Positions 52,251 to 61,607 of a stretch of 64,000 bases of DNA are shown here, piece by piece (the first letter of the stretch is position 1; each line of letters begins with the position of its first letter). A program made the position numbers and the translations under genes. Below the pieces are notes generated by a model. The model was not told the origin of the DNA. It searched no databases and saw nothing but the letters and a program-made list of their open reading frames with translations. Origin of the DNA: Stappia indica (GTDB lineage Bacteria > Pseudomonadota > Alphaproteobacteria > Rhizobiales > Stappiaceae); assembly GCF_001696535.1 (NCBI RefSeq), contig NZ_MBQE01000001.1, forward strand, positions 310,001 to 374,000, in the 5' to 3' direction.

Positions 52251-54214
52251 CAGGCGTGCTCTTGCGCCGATAGCTCGGAAGACTGCGCCCCGGCCTTGGG
52301 AAGCCCGCCGTCCCGGCCGACATAGGTGACGTTCGCGGGGATCGCGAAATTGGAGCCATGCGCCCGCACGATGCTGCCGATCTCCACCAGCAGCTCTTCC
52401 TGGATCAGGAGGAACTCGACCCGGTCGGCCGTCGAGACATAGGTGAACAGCTCGATGTCGAGCGAGTAGGCGCCGAAGCCGACGAACGTGACCCGCAGCG
52501 CCACCTGGTCCATCACCCGTGGATGGCCGATCAGATAGGCGCGGATCGCCTCGATGACGGAGAGCATGACCGCCGCGTCGGTCTCGTAGCGCAGGCCGAT
52601 CGTGTGGCGGAACAGCAGGCGGTCGCGCCGGCTGAAGTTGACGATCTTGCGCTTGGCCAGATCGGAGTTCGAGACGGTGATCAGCGTACGGTCGAGCGCG
52701 CGAATGCGCGTGGAGCGGATGCCGATGGCCTCGACGGTGCCGGCAAGCCCTTCGAACTCGCAATATTCGCCCACCCGCACCATCCGGTCGGCATAGAGGA
52801 TCACCCCGCCGATGAGGTTTTCCAGCGTCGGCTGGGCGGCCAGCGCAACGGCCAGGCCGCCGACGCCGAGGCCGGCGATGACGCCGTAGACCGGAATGCC
52901 GATGCGGGTGGCGCCATAGCCGAGCAGGACCACGGCAAGCGCGAAGCCGAACAGGCGGAAGGCCGACAGCAGCAGGCTGGAATCGAGGCTCGCGGCCGGA
53001 ACCGCCGGGTTCTTCATCACCCAGCTCGCCAGAAGGTCGACGGCCTGATAGGCGAACCAGGCGATGCTCGCCCACTGCACCGCCTCGCAGATGGCGCCGA
53101 CCACGATCAGTGCATCGCCGGTGATGTTCACCTGATGCTCGATGAGATACCGGAAGGCGAAGGCCGTCAGGAACAGGCTCAGCGGATACTGCATGCGCCG
53201 CAGGCGGCGGCGCGCATCGGACACCGGAACCGCCCGCCAGCGGTTCCAGCGATGCAGACCGACCGGCACGGAAACGGCAAGGCCGGCCAACAGCACCAGC
53301 GCGATCCACTGCCAGATGGCCTGGTTGGCGAACTCGCCGCGAAGCCAGTCCGGCCCGGCGAGAACGAGAGCGTACCAGCGCGGCGCGACGAGATTGCCCG
53401 GCGTGTAGATGTAATGGGCGTAGAGATCCTCGCCGGTATCGGCGCGCGAGGGAAACTGCTTCACCGCCTCGTAGTCGTCGGGGATCCGGGCGACGGTCTG
53501 GCGGGATACCAGATAGCGGACCTCGCCCTTTTCGGTTCCCGCCTCGGCGATGACGAGATCGGTGCCGGGCAGCGTCCAGCGCGCCGGCAGGCTGGCAGCC
53601 TCCTGCGCATCCAGGAACGTGCCGGCCGCAGCCCCCGGAACGTCCTCCAACTCGGGCAGGTAGATGCGGTCGAGGATCTCCTGGAACTGCAGCGTGATTT
53701 CCACCGCGCTGCTGGCGCGTGCGGTCTGCGGGATGTCCGAAAGATCGAAGACCTCGCTGGCCTTGTCGATGAACATCCGCACGATGTCGAGCTGCCGTTG
53801 CTGCTCGCCGGACAGGAAGAAGTTGCCGCTGGCCTGATAGTCGCTGCGCACGTCGAGCCACAGCCGGTCGGCCTCGTGCATCAGCAGGAGGAAACTCTCC
53901 AGCGTGGCGCGCGGGCTGGAGGTGTCGGGCGGTGCGATGGGATAGTCGCGGAACAGGCGCTGCAGATCGGGAATGCGGCTGCGGACTTCGCGCTCCAGCT
54001 CGCGGGACGAATTCTCGTCGGCCTCGCCCGCAGCGCCTTGCTGCAGGGCCTGCGTCTGGGGCGAAGCCTGCGTCCCTGCGTCCTGTGCCTGCGCGGCGCC
54101 GCCGAGGGCAATCAGCAGGAGCAACGCGGCCAGCCAGCGAAAACCGCGCCTGCCCGCCGACCGAAATCCGTCGAGACCGCTTCGCAAAGTCTTTTCCCTA
54201 CCCAATCCGAGCAC
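52250..54214 (-). CDS. Mechanosensitive ion channel (MscS family, large type)
   Basis: About 654-aa membrane protein. A signal-like helix near the N-terminus (WLAALLLLIALGGAAQAQ) leads into a long periplasmic region (about 50-290). Then come several helices and the MscS pore/beta domain, with GLGVGGLAVALAAQPTLENLIGG and the Asn/Phe-rich beta domain after it. It would open under membrane tension and protect from osmotic downshock. No ATG is available: a GTG at 54214 with GGAA upstream is preferred, a TTG at 54253 is the longest option. Confidence 0.92.
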   Translation of the reverse strand: MLGLGREKTLRSGLDGFRSAGRRGFRWLAALLLLIALGGAAQAQDAGTQASPQTQALQQGAAGEADENSSRELEREVRSRIPDLQRLFRDYPIAPPDTSSPRATLESFLLLMHEADRLWLDVRSDYQASGNFFLSGEQQRQLDIVRMFIDKASEVFDLSDIPQTARASSAVEITLQFQEILDRIYLPELEDVPGAAAGTFLDAQEAASLPARWTLPGTDLVIAEAGTEKGEVRYLVSRQTVARIPDDYEAVKQFPSRADTGEDLYAHYIYTPGNLVAPRWYALVLAGPDWLRGEFANQAIWQWIALVLLAGLAVSVPVGLHRWNRWRAVPVSDARRRLRRMQYPLSLFLTAFAFRYLIEHQVNITGDALIVVGAICEAVQWASIAWFAYQAVDLLASWVMKNPAVPAASLDSSLLLSAFRLFGFALAVVLLGYGATRIGIPVYGVIAGLGVGGLAVALAAQPTLENLIGGVILYADRMVRVGEYCEFEGLAGTVEAIGIRSTRIRALDRTLITVSNSDLAKRKIVNFSRRDRLLFRHTIGLRYETDAAVMLSVIEAIRAYLIGHPRVMDQVALRVTFVGFGAYSLDIELFTYVSTADRVEFLLIQEELLVEIGSIVRAHGSNFAIPANVTYVGRDGGLPKAGAQSSELSAQEHA

Positions 54215-54296
54215 CGCCAATTTTCCAAAACAGGCAGCGAGCTTGGGTGACAAAGCTGAAGTCGATGTTAAGGGAGCTGCGAGCTCGCTCTTCCGG

Positions 54297-55175
54297 TCAG
54301 GCGATGGACCTGCGGCAGCCCTTGCGCGCGCGGTGCCAGGAACGCCACAGGATCCAGTGCTTGGAGAGCGGCGACAGGTCGACGACCGTGTTCAGCGGAT
54401 CCTCGCCGCGCTTCTCGATCCGCGACAGCAGCGGCTCGGTCAGGCAGACCGGCAGGAAGGCGGGGATCGCCTCGCGCGGCACGTCGCCGATCCGCTGGCG
54501 CAGCTCGTCGAGATGCCGGCGGGCGATGGCGACCAGATCGGCGACGGCGGCTTTCAGCGCCGGGGTCGTCTTGCCCGCGAAGACCTGTTCCCGGTCGACG
54601 CCATGCGCGTCGAGCACATCCCCCGGAAGGTAAAGCTGGCGGCGGCGCGCATGCCAGGGCAAGGCACGCAGCAACCCGGTGATGGCATAGGCGACACCCG
54701 CATGGCCGGCCGCCTCCGCCGTGCCCGGATCGCGCCCCTGGCACAGGATCATCGCAGCCAGCTGGATCAGCACCGACGACGTTTCGCCGGCATAGCCCTC
54801 CAGATCACCGAGCGTCGGCATCGGGTCGTCGTAGAGATCGAAGACGCGCGCATCGATCAGGTTGACGAAGGGCGCGAGCGGCAGGGAATTGGCGGCAATG
54901 GTCTGCCGGATGGCGCCCGCGACCGGGTGCTGGTCGACGTCGGCGCCGGCCGGCGCCTCCAGCGTATCTCGCCACCACTGGAAGCGGATCTCGCCCGGCA
55001 TCGGATCGGAGACGATCTCGCGCGCCCGCGCGATCTCCATGTTGAACGCATAGAGCGCGGCAAGCCCGTCCCGCGCCGCTCCACCGGTGTAGAGCAGCGA
55101 CAGGTAACGGTCGAAGTCGAACTTGCGCACGAGCGAGAGGCAATGGCCGTCCCCCGTGCCATCCTTGGCCCACAT
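54297..55175 (-). CDS. Squalene/phytoene synthase family protein, NDUFAF6-like
   Basis: 292-aa all-helical protein of the trans-prenyltransferase fold. The first aspartate motif is replaced (RYLSLLYTGGAARDGLAALYAFN) and the second is incomplete, so real head-to-head prenyl condensation is unlikely. Mitochondrial relative NDUFAF6 is a complex I assembly factor. It sits next to an NDUFAF3-like gene and secDF, a linkage seen across alphaproteobacteria and consistent with a role in respiratory-complex biogenesis. Confidence 0.85.
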   Translation of the reverse strand: MWAKDGTGDGHCLSLVRKFDFDRYLSLLYTGGAARDGLAALYAFNMEIARAREIVSDPMPGEIRFQWWRDTLEAPAGADVDQHPVAGAIRQTIAANSLPLAPFVNLIDARVFDLYDDPMPTLGDLEGYAGETSSVLIQLAAMILCQGRDPGTAEAAGHAGVAYAITGLLRALPWHARRRQLYLPGDVLDAHGVDREQVFAGKTTPALKAAVADLVAIARRHLDELRQRIGDVPREAIPAFLPVCLTEPLLSRIEKRGEDPLNTVVDLSPLSKHWILWRSWHRARKGCRRSIA

Positions 55176-55257
55176 TCAGGGACACCTAGCGCGCAAACAG
55201 GAAATGGGGAGCCCGGAACGGGCAGAAGAATGCGGGACGGCGGCCGAACGGGACCGG

Positions 55258-55656
55258 TCAGTCCACCGCCAGCAGGACTGCGGCGACCGCCCGGTCCTCG
55301 GAGAGAAGCACATTGTAGGTCCTGACTGCCGCGCCGGTGGACATCGGGTCGGCCATGATGCCGGCTTCGCGTGCCGCCGAGCGCAGGTCCGCGGTCATCG
55401 GCACGAGATCCGCCCCGGTGCCGACCAGCAGCACCTCGATATCCGCGACCTCCTCGAAGACCCGCTCCAGCGCCTGCCGGTCGAGCTGCTTCGGCGCGAG
55501 GTCCGCAAAGCCGTAGATGCCGCTGGGAACGCACAGGATCGAGCCCCGATGCGACATGCCGGCGAAGCGGAAGCCGCCATTGCCATAGGCCTCGATCGGC
55601 GCGCGGCCGGGAAAGTGCGCGTCGCGAATGACGATGCCCTGTCCGCGGCCGGCCAT
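55258..55656 (-). CDS. AAMDC/Mth938-like protein (DUF498), NDUFAF3-like
   Basis: 132-aa single-domain protein of the Mth938 fold. It starts with the family's loosely conserved IRDAHFPGRAPIEAYGNGGFRF. The middle has VEEVADIEVLLVGTGADLVP-like spacing with LVGTGADL, and the end holds RTYNVLLSEDRAVAAVLL. NDUFAF3 is the human complex I assembly homologue. It lies 24 nt after secF, so it is almost certainly co-transcribed with yajC-secD-secF. Confidence 0.9.
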   Translation of the reverse strand: MAGRGQGIVIRDAHFPGRAPIEAYGNGGFRFAGMSHRGSILCVPSGIYGFADLAPKQLDRQALERVFEEVADIEVLLVGTGADLVPMTADLRSAAREAGIMADPMSTGAAVRTYNVLLSEDRAVAAVLLAVD

Positions 55657-55680
55657 GTGCGGAACTCCCCTGCCCGGCGA

Positions 55681-56655
55681 TCAGGCGGAGGCGGCCGACG
55701 AGCCGCCCGCGGGCGCCTTGCCCTCGCCGCCGTCCGGCGTGTCCCCGTCCTCGCCGGCAATGCTCGACGGGCGCAGGTTCAGCAGGATGAGGAAGGGCGC
55801 GGCCAGGAAGACCGACGAATAGGTGCCGATCACCACGCCGAAGATCATCGCCAGCGTGAACGAACGGATCACCTCGCCGCCGAAGAAGTAGAGCGCGGCA
55901 AGCGCCAAAAGCGTCGTCAGCGAGGTCATCACCGTGCGCGACAGCATCTCGTTGATCGAGCGGTCGAGAAGCTCGGGCAGCGGCTGCTTCTTGTACTTGC
56001 GCAGGTTCTCGCGCACGCGGTCGTAGACGACGACGGTGTCGTTCAGCGAATAGCCGATGATCGTCAGGATCGCCGCGATGCTCGACAGCGAGAAGTCGAG
56101 CTGCAGCACCACGAACAGGCCTATGGTGACGACGATGTCGTTGATCGTCGTCAGGATCGCACCGACGGCGAAATGCCATTCGAAGCGGAACCAGATGTAG
56201 AACAGGATGACCAGCAGCGAGGCGACGACGGCGATCAGGCCGGCCTGCGCCAACTCGCCGGAGACGCGCGGGCCGACGACCTCGACACGGCGGAACTCGA
56301 CGCTTTCGGCGAAGCTTTCGCGCACCAGCGACACGACCGCCTGCTGCGCCATCTCGCCGCCCTCGGGCTGCTGCACGCGCACCAGCACCTCGTCCGGGCC
56401 GCCGAACTGCTGCACCTGGACGTCGCCGAGGTTGAGCGTGCCGAGCTGGGTGCGGATCGACGAGATGTCGGCCGGCGATTCCATCGTCTTCATCTCGAAA
56501 ACGGTGCCGCCGCGGAAGTCGATGCCGAAGTTCAGGCCGACCGAGAAGAACAGCGCGATCGAGGCGAGGAACATGATCGCCGACAGCGGATAGGACACCG
56601 TCCTGAACCGCATGAAGGCGATGTGGGTGTTTTCCGGGACAATCTTCAAGAGCAT
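55681..56655 (-). CDS. secF: Protein translocase subunit SecF
   Basis: 324-aa inner-membrane protein that, with SecD, uses the proton gradient to complete export. Six helices are expected; SVGLNFGIDFRGGTVFE and the TM4-TM6 segments TIIGYSLNDTVVVYDRVREN and MTSLTTLLA are conserved. The ATG at 56655 follows GGGAG. C-terminal Gly/Ala-rich tail. It is 17 nt after secD. Confidence 0.97.
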   Translation of the reverse strand: MLLKIVPENTHIAFMRFRTVSYPLSAIMFLASIALFFSVGLNFGIDFRGGTVFEMKTMESPADISSIRTQLGTLNLGDVQVQQFGGPDEVLVRVQQPEGGEMAQQAVVSLVRESFAESVEFRRVEVVGPRVSGELAQAGLIAVVASLLVILFYIWFRFEWHFAVGAILTTINDIVVTIGLFVVLQLDFSLSSIAAILTIIGYSLNDTVVVYDRVRENLRKYKKQPLPELLDRSINEMLSRTVMTSLTTLLALAALYFFGGEVIRSFTLAMIFGVVIGTYSSVFLAAPFLILLNLRPSSIAGEDGDTPDGGEGKAPAGGSSAASA

Positions 56656-56672
56656 GGTTTTTCTCCCGGCGC

Positions 56673-58283
56673 TCAGAGCGTCAGTTTGCTCGGGCGCTTC
56701 CAGCGCACCCACAAGGACACGAGCAGGCGCGACACCGTGAAGGCCGAGAAGACCGTCGTGAAGATGCCGATGGCCAGCGTCACGGCGAAGCCGCGGATCG
56801 GGCCCGAGCCGAGCTGGAAGAGGATGAGCGCCGCAATGAGCGTCGTGATGTTGGCGTCGAGGATGGTTCCCAGCGCCCGCGAATAGCCCGCGTCGATGGC
56901 GCTGATGGCGGACCGCCCGGCCCGCAATTCCTCACGGATGCGCTCGAAGATGAGCACGTTGGCGTCGACCGCCATGCCGATGGTGAGCACGATGCCGGCG
57001 ATGCCCGGAAGCGTCAGCGTCGCCTGAAGCGTGGTCAGGGCGCCGAAGATCATCGCGACGTTCGTGATCAGTGCCATGTCGGCGATGACGCCGAAGCGGC
57101 CATAGGCGAGGATCATGAACACGATCACCAGCGCGCCGCCGATCAGCGCGGCGATACGGCCGGCATCGACCGAGTCCTGGCCGAGGCCCGGACCGATGGA
57201 GCGCTCCTCCACCACCGACAGCTTGGCCGGCAGCGCGCCGGCGCGCAGCAGCACGGCGAGATCGTTGGCGCTCTCCACGGTGAAGCTGCCGGAAATCTGG
57301 CCCGAACCGCCGGTGATCGGCTCGCGGATCACCGGGGCGGAGATCACCTCGTTGTCGAGCACGATGGCGAAGGGCCGGCCGACATTGCGCTGGGTGGCGA
57401 CCGAGAAGGTGCGCGCGCCCGAGGTGTTGAAGCGGAAGTTGACCACCGGCTCGTTGCTGCGCGAATCGAAGGACACCTGCGCGTCCACCAGATCCTCGCC
57501 GGTCAGCAGCGGGGTTTCGTCGAGCAGATACGGGGTCGGAGGATCGTCCATCGAATACATGACGACGGTGCCGACCGGCGGGCGGCTCTGCAGAGCCTGT
57601 TCCGGCGCCATCGACTGGTCGACCATGTGGAAGGTCAGCTGCGCGGTCTGGCCGATCAGCTCCTTCAGGCGCTGGGGATCGCCCTCGCCCGGCGCTTCCA
57701 CCAGGATGCGGTCCTCGCCCTGGCGCTGGATGCTCGGCTCCGTCGTGCCGAACTCGTCGAGGCGCAGTCGAATCACCTCGATCGACTGCTGCACGATGGT
57801 GCTGATGCGCTGCGTCAGACCCTCGTCGGTATAGGTGAAGCGCACCAGGCCGTCGTCGGCCACGTCGATGGCGAACTCGTTGACGGTCTGGCCGCCGAAC
57901 AGGTTGGTCACCAGCGGGTTGGTCAGCTCGCTCAGCCGGGTGCGGGCATCGGCCAGCCGCGCGGTGTCGCGGATGCGCACCTGCACGCCGTTGCCCTGCA
58001 CGCCGAGGCCCGTATAGCCGATGCGCGGCTCGTCACGCAGCTTCTGGCGGATGTCGCCTTCCAGCGTCTTCAGCCGCTTCTGCACATAGTCGGCGCGGTC
58101 CACCTCGTAGAGGAGATAGGCGCCGCCCTGAAGGTCCAGACCCAGGACGATCTGGCGGGAGGGCAACCAGTCCGGCAACGCGCGCAAGGCCGCAGGCGAC
58201 AGGAAGTTCGGCAGAGTGGTGATCACCCCGGCGAGAATGACGAGGACGATCAGCGTGACCTTCCAGCGTGCGAAATAGAGCAT
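56673..58283 (-). CDS. secD: Protein translocase subunit SecD
   Basis: 536-aa partner of SecF. TM1 is at about 8-30, followed by VLGLDLQGGAYLLYEVD, the large periplasmic P1 domain, and the C-terminal helix bundle with TLPGIAGIVLTIGMAVDANVLIFERIREEL (only the core is diagnostic). It lies 77 bp after yajC. Confidence 0.97.
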   Translation of the reverse strand: MLYFARWKVTLIVLVILAGVITTLPNFLSPAALRALPDWLPSRQIVLGLDLQGGAYLLYEVDRADYVQKRLKTLEGDIRQKLRDEPRIGYTGLGVQGNGVQVRIRDTARLADARTRLSELTNPLVTNLFGGQTVNEFAIDVADDGLVRFTYTDEGLTQRISTIVQQSIEVIRLRLDEFGTTEPSIQRQGEDRILVEAPGEGDPQRLKELIGQTAQLTFHMVDQSMAPEQALQSRPPVGTVVMYSMDDPPTPYLLDETPLLTGEDLVDAQVSFDSRSNEPVVNFRFNTSGARTFSVATQRNVGRPFAIVLDNEVISAPVIREPITGGSGQISGSFTVESANDLAVLLRAGALPAKLSVVEERSIGPGLGQDSVDAGRIAALIGGALVIVFMILAYGRFGVIADMALITNVAMIFGALTTLQATLTLPGIAGIVLTIGMAVDANVLIFERIREELRAGRSAISAIDAGYSRALGTILDANITTLIAALILFQLGSGPIRGFAVTLAIGIFTTVFSAFTVSRLLVSLWVRWKRPSKLTL

Positions 58284-58360
58284 GACGTTGCCGTTTCTGG
58301 TGTTACGGCGGACCGCCCGATGACGATCCGCCGAACTGGGAAAAGGTTAGACCCGAAAGG

Positions 58361-58696
58361 TCAGCCGTTGTCCTTGACGGGCTCGGACTTGGACCGGACT
58401 TCCGTGATCATGCTGCGCACGGCGCGCACCTTGAGCCCTTCGGCGAGTTCCAGCTGCACTTCGCCGTCGTCCACCACCTTGGAGACCTTGCCGATCAGCC
58501 CGCCGGCGGTGACGACCGTGTCGCCGCGGCGCAGGTTCGAGACCATCTCCTGGTGCTGCTTCATGCGCTGGCGCTGCGGACGGATGATCAGGAAGTACAT
58601 GATCACGAAGATGAGCACGAACGGCAGGAACGACATCAGAAGGTCGGTCGAGCCACCGGCGCCGGCTCCCTGCGCATAGGCGGGCGAAATCAGCAT
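58361..58696 (-). CDS. yajC: Preprotein translocase subunit YajC
   Basis: 111-aa single-pass protein (helix about 19-38) that accompanies SecDF. The cytosolic tail GDTVVTAGGLIGKVSKV is typical. The second ATG (58696) is chosen because GGGAG is 8 nt upstream. It is preceded by a clear promoter at 58775-58802. Confidence 0.96.
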   Translation of the reverse strand: MLISPAYAQGAGAGGSTDLLMSFLPFVLIFVIMYFLIIRPQRQRMKQHQEMVSNLRRGDTVVTAGGLIGKVSKVVDDGEVQLELAEGLKVRAVRSMITEVRSKSEPVKDNG

Positions 58697-58774
58697 GTAC
58701 ATCTCCCTTGCCGCCCGTGTATCGCGTTTTCGCGATCACTCCACGAGGCCGGCTCCTGAATGAAAGTCGCGCGG

Positions 58775-58802
58775 ACTATACAAGTCGCGCCGGTCTTTGC
58801 AA
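58775..58802 (-). promoter_or_regulatory. yajC-secDF promoter
   Basis: TTGCAA (58797-58802) and TATAGT (58775-58780) with a 16-nt spacer on the minus strand. The leader contains an ATCGCG-AAAA-CGCGAT hairpin. Confidence 0.65.
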
Positions 58803-58950
58803 GACGAACCGAGCGGTTCCAGGCCCGCTTCCGCCGGTGTTTTCCCGGCTTTGGCGCGGCCTTCGACCGTGCTAGGAAATTCCCCCCGCACTTCTGCTGC
58901 CGGACATCTTGACCCGGCAGGCCCCATCACAAAAGACCCACGGCACAGAT

Positions 58951-59847
58951 ATGGATCCCGCACAGCACTACAAGACCCAGGCAGACGATCTCGCCAGCCG
59001 CCTCGACACGCTGATCGAGCTGATTTCCCGCGCGGTGCCGCCGGCCCGCCCTGCCCCCGACTTCACTGCCGCGGACGCCTTCGTCTGGCAGGCCGACACG
59101 GGCACCCTGGAGCCGGTTGCGAAGGTCAACCGGGTGGACATCGGCCTGCTGCAGGGCGTCGACCGGGCGCGCGACCAGCTGGTCGACAACACCATGCGCT
59201 TCGCCAGCGGCTTTGCCGCCAACAACGTCCTGCTGTGGGGCGCGCGCGGCATGGGCAAATCGTCGCTGGTCAAGGCGACCCATGCCCATGTCAACGCCGA
59301 GTTGGCGAGCCGCGGCGTGCCCGACCGGCTGAAGCTGATCGAGATCCACCGCGAGGACATCGAGAGCCTGCCCGCCCTGATGAAGCTGGTGAAGGCCGGC
59401 GGCCACCGCACCATCGTCTATTGCGACGATCTCAGCTTCGACAGCGGCGATGCCTCCTACAAATCGCTGAAGGCCGCGCTCGACGGCGGCATCGAGGGGC
59501 GGCCGGACACGGTGCTGTTCTACGCCACCTCCAACCGCCGCCACCTGTTGCCGCGCGACATGATCGAGAACGAGCGCTCGACCGCGATCAATCCCGGCGA
59601 AGCGGTGGAGGAGAAGGTCTCCCTGTCGGACCGCTTCGGCCTGTGGCTCGGCTTCCACAAGTGCAGTCAGGACGAGTTCCTGGCGATGATCGACGGCTAC
59701 GTGACGCATTACGGCCTCGACTACGACCCGGCGGCCTTGCGCGCCGAGGCGCTGGAATGGTCGACCACCCGCGGCAGCCGCTCGGGCCGCGTCGCCTTCC
59801 AGTTCATCCAGGACCTGGCCGGCCGGCTGGGCCGCAGCCTCGCCTGA
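58951..59847 (+). CDS. DUF815 P-loop ATPase
   Basis: 298-aa AAA-type ATPase of unknown cellular role. The Walker A GARGMGKSS is at 97-105, with a Walker B-like segment TIVYCDDLSF at about 151-160, and FYATSNRRHLLPRDM as the sensor region. The ATG at 58951 is chosen over an upstream in-frame TTG. It is divergent from yajC and often next to secDF in Rhizobiales. Confidence 0.93.
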   Translation: MDPAQHYKTQADDLASRLDTLIELISRAVPPARPAPDFTAADAFVWQADTGTLEPVAKVNRVDIGLLQGVDRARDQLVDNTMRFASGFAANNVLLWGARGMGKSSLVKATHAHVNAELASRGVPDRLKLIEIHREDIESLPALMKLVKAGGHRTIVYCDDLSFDSGDASYKSLKAALDGGIEGRPDTVLFYATSNRRHLLPRDMIENERSTAINPGEAVEEKVSLSDRFGLWLGFHKCSQDEFLAMIDGYVTHYGLDYDPAALRAEALEWSTTRGSRSGRVAFQFIQDLAGRLGRSLA

Positions 59848-59934
59848 CGGCAGGCTTTGCGCAAAACCGCAGGTTGAACAGAAGTCATCCCGTCCCCACC
59901 TGCCCGAAACGGACGGCGGAACAAAGGGGACGGG

Positions 59935-61014
59935 ATGCACAAGCCGGCAAGAACGAACCGCAGGCGCATCGCCCTCGCGATGCTTGCCCTTCTGGTTCTG
60001 GTCGCCGCAGGCCTCGCCCTGCTTTCGGGCCTTTCCGACTTCGATCTGGACGGACGCAGCCAACGAGAGCTGACGTTCACGGCAGGCGGCGCGACGCTGT
60101 CCGGAACCCTGGTCCTGCCGGATGGCGCGGAAGAGCGCCCGCAGGCGGTGGCCCTGCTGGTGCATGGCGACGGACCGCAGGACCGCTGGTCGAACGGCGG
60201 CTATCTTCCGCTCGTCAACGCGCTGCTCGACCGCGGCATCGCCGTCTACTCCTGGGACAAGCCGGGCATCGGCGCCAGCAGCGGCGACTGGCTGGCGCAG
60301 TCGATGCCGGACCGCAGCGAGGAAGCCCGCGCCGCGTGGACGGCGGTCGCGCAGGCCCTGCCGCAGGCGCGCGGGCGCATCGGCTTTCTCGGCTTCTCGC
60401 AGGCGGGATGGGTGCTACCGGCCGTGGCCGCGCAAGACGGCCCCAAACCGGCGTTCTTCGTTCTGGTGGGCGGGGCGGTCAGCTGGCAGCGGCAGGGCGA
60501 CTATTTCACCGCGCGCCGGCTGGAGGCCGAAGGGCGCACGCCGGAAGAGATCGCGCAGCACCTGATCGAGACCGACCGAAGCGAGGAAGAGATGTTCTCC
60601 GCCCTCGCCGCCGGCACGCTGCCCGAGGCGGACGCGGCAAGGGCGATGGGGACGTCGGTGGAGCGCCTCGCCTTCATCCGGCGCAACCGCCATGCGGACG
60701 CGAGCGACGCCATCGCGCAAGTGGATGCGCCGTTCCTGGCCGTGTGGGGAGCCGAAGATCTCAATGTCGACCCGCAGGCAAATGCGGGCGACTACCGGCG
60801 GCTGCTCCCTTCTTCGCCGCACCACCGCGTCGAGGTGCTGCCCGGCGCGACGCACGGGCTGTTGAGGTCGAGCCTCTTCGGCTACCAGCTCGCCGACCAG
60901 ATGCCCTGGTACGCAAAAGGCGCCTTCCTGCTGCTCGGCCGCAAGGCCTACGCGAAAGGCGCCATTCCGCTTGTCGGAGACTGGATCGTGGAGACGGCGC
61001 AAGGCGCGAACTGA
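59935..61014 (+). CDS. Alpha/beta hydrolase family protein, membrane-anchored
   Basis: 359-aa protein with an N-terminal helix (about 12-33) as signal anchor and the catalytic domain outside the membrane. The oxyanion segment LLVHGDGPQD, nucleophile S155 in GFSQAG, and H307 in PGATHG form the expected serine hydrolase set, with an Asp near residue 275 (GAEDLNVD). Substrate unknown (ester or peptide). It follows the DUF815 gene by 87 nt. Confidence 0.88.
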   Translation: MHKPARTNRRRIALAMLALLVLVAAGLALLSGLSDFDLDGRSQRELTFTAGGATLSGTLVLPDGAEERPQAVALLVHGDGPQDRWSNGGYLPLVNALLDRGIAVYSWDKPGIGASSGDWLAQSMPDRSEEARAAWTAVAQALPQARGRIGFLGFSQAGWVLPAVAAQDGPKPAFFVLVGGAVSWQRQGDYFTARRLEAEGRTPEEIAQHLIETDRSEEEMFSALAAGTLPEADAARAMGTSVERLAFIRRNRHADASDAIAQVDAPFLAVWGAEDLNVDPQANAGDYRRLLPSSPHHRVEVLPGATHGLLRSSLFGYQLADQMPWYAKGAFLLLGRKAYAKGAIPLVGDWIVETAQGAN

Positions 61015-61045
61015 GGCCGTACGGGCCCGCATCCGCGCCTGCCGG

Positions 61046-61579
61046 TCACATCGGCGGCTTCAGCCGCGGAAGCACCTGCTCGGGGCCGAGCTCCGGCTTG
61101 GTGCCGGCCAGCGGGTCCTCGCCGGCGGCCGCCTCCGCCGAGATCGGCGGGCCGCTGTAGTTGGGCGGCGGGGCGACGGTAGAGGACTGCTTGCAGTCGG
61201 TCAGCCACACGTCGTAGACGGCGTGCTCGACCGCGTGCAGGCCGGGGCTCGCCGCGAACATCCACCCGGTAAAGATCCGCCGGACCTCGTTGTTCAGCGT
61301 GATCTCGTCCACCTCGACGAAGGCCGTCGTCTGCGGCGCCTCGGTCTCGGGCCGGGTGTTGCACTCGCGCGGGGTCACCTGCAGCGCGCCGAACTGCACC
61401 GTCTCGCCGATATAGACGTCGAAGCTAATGATGCGGCCGGTGATCTTGTCGAGACCGGAGAACACGGCAACCGGGTTCTCGATCTTTTCGGCAAGGGCCG
61501 GCGACAGGCCCGTCATCAGCACCATCGCCGCGCCCGCCACACCAGGCAGGAAGCTCCGCAACTCCGCAGCCAGCTTCAT
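61046..61579 (-). CDS. DUF2155 periplasmic protein
   Basis: 177-aa exported protein: signal peptide 1-30 ending SPALA, then a beta-rich domain with FSGLDKITGRIISFDVYIGE, RECNTRP and GWMFAASPGLHAVEHAVYDVWL. It is a conserved alphaproteobacterial family of unknown function. The ATG at 61579 has GAGGGA upstream. The Pro/Ala-rich tail follows the DUF2155 core. Confidence 0.9.
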   Translation of the reverse strand: MKLAAELRSFLPGVAGAAMVLMTGLSPALAEKIENPVAVFSGLDKITGRIISFDVYIGETVQFGALQVTPRECNTRPETEAPQTTAFVEVDEITLNNEVRRIFTGWMFAASPGLHAVEHAVYDVWLTDCKQSSTVAPPPNYSGPPISAEAAAGEDPLAGTKPELGPEQVLPRLKPPM

Positions 61580-61607
61580 CCGCACTTCCCTCGCTCAGCT
61601 TGCCGGA

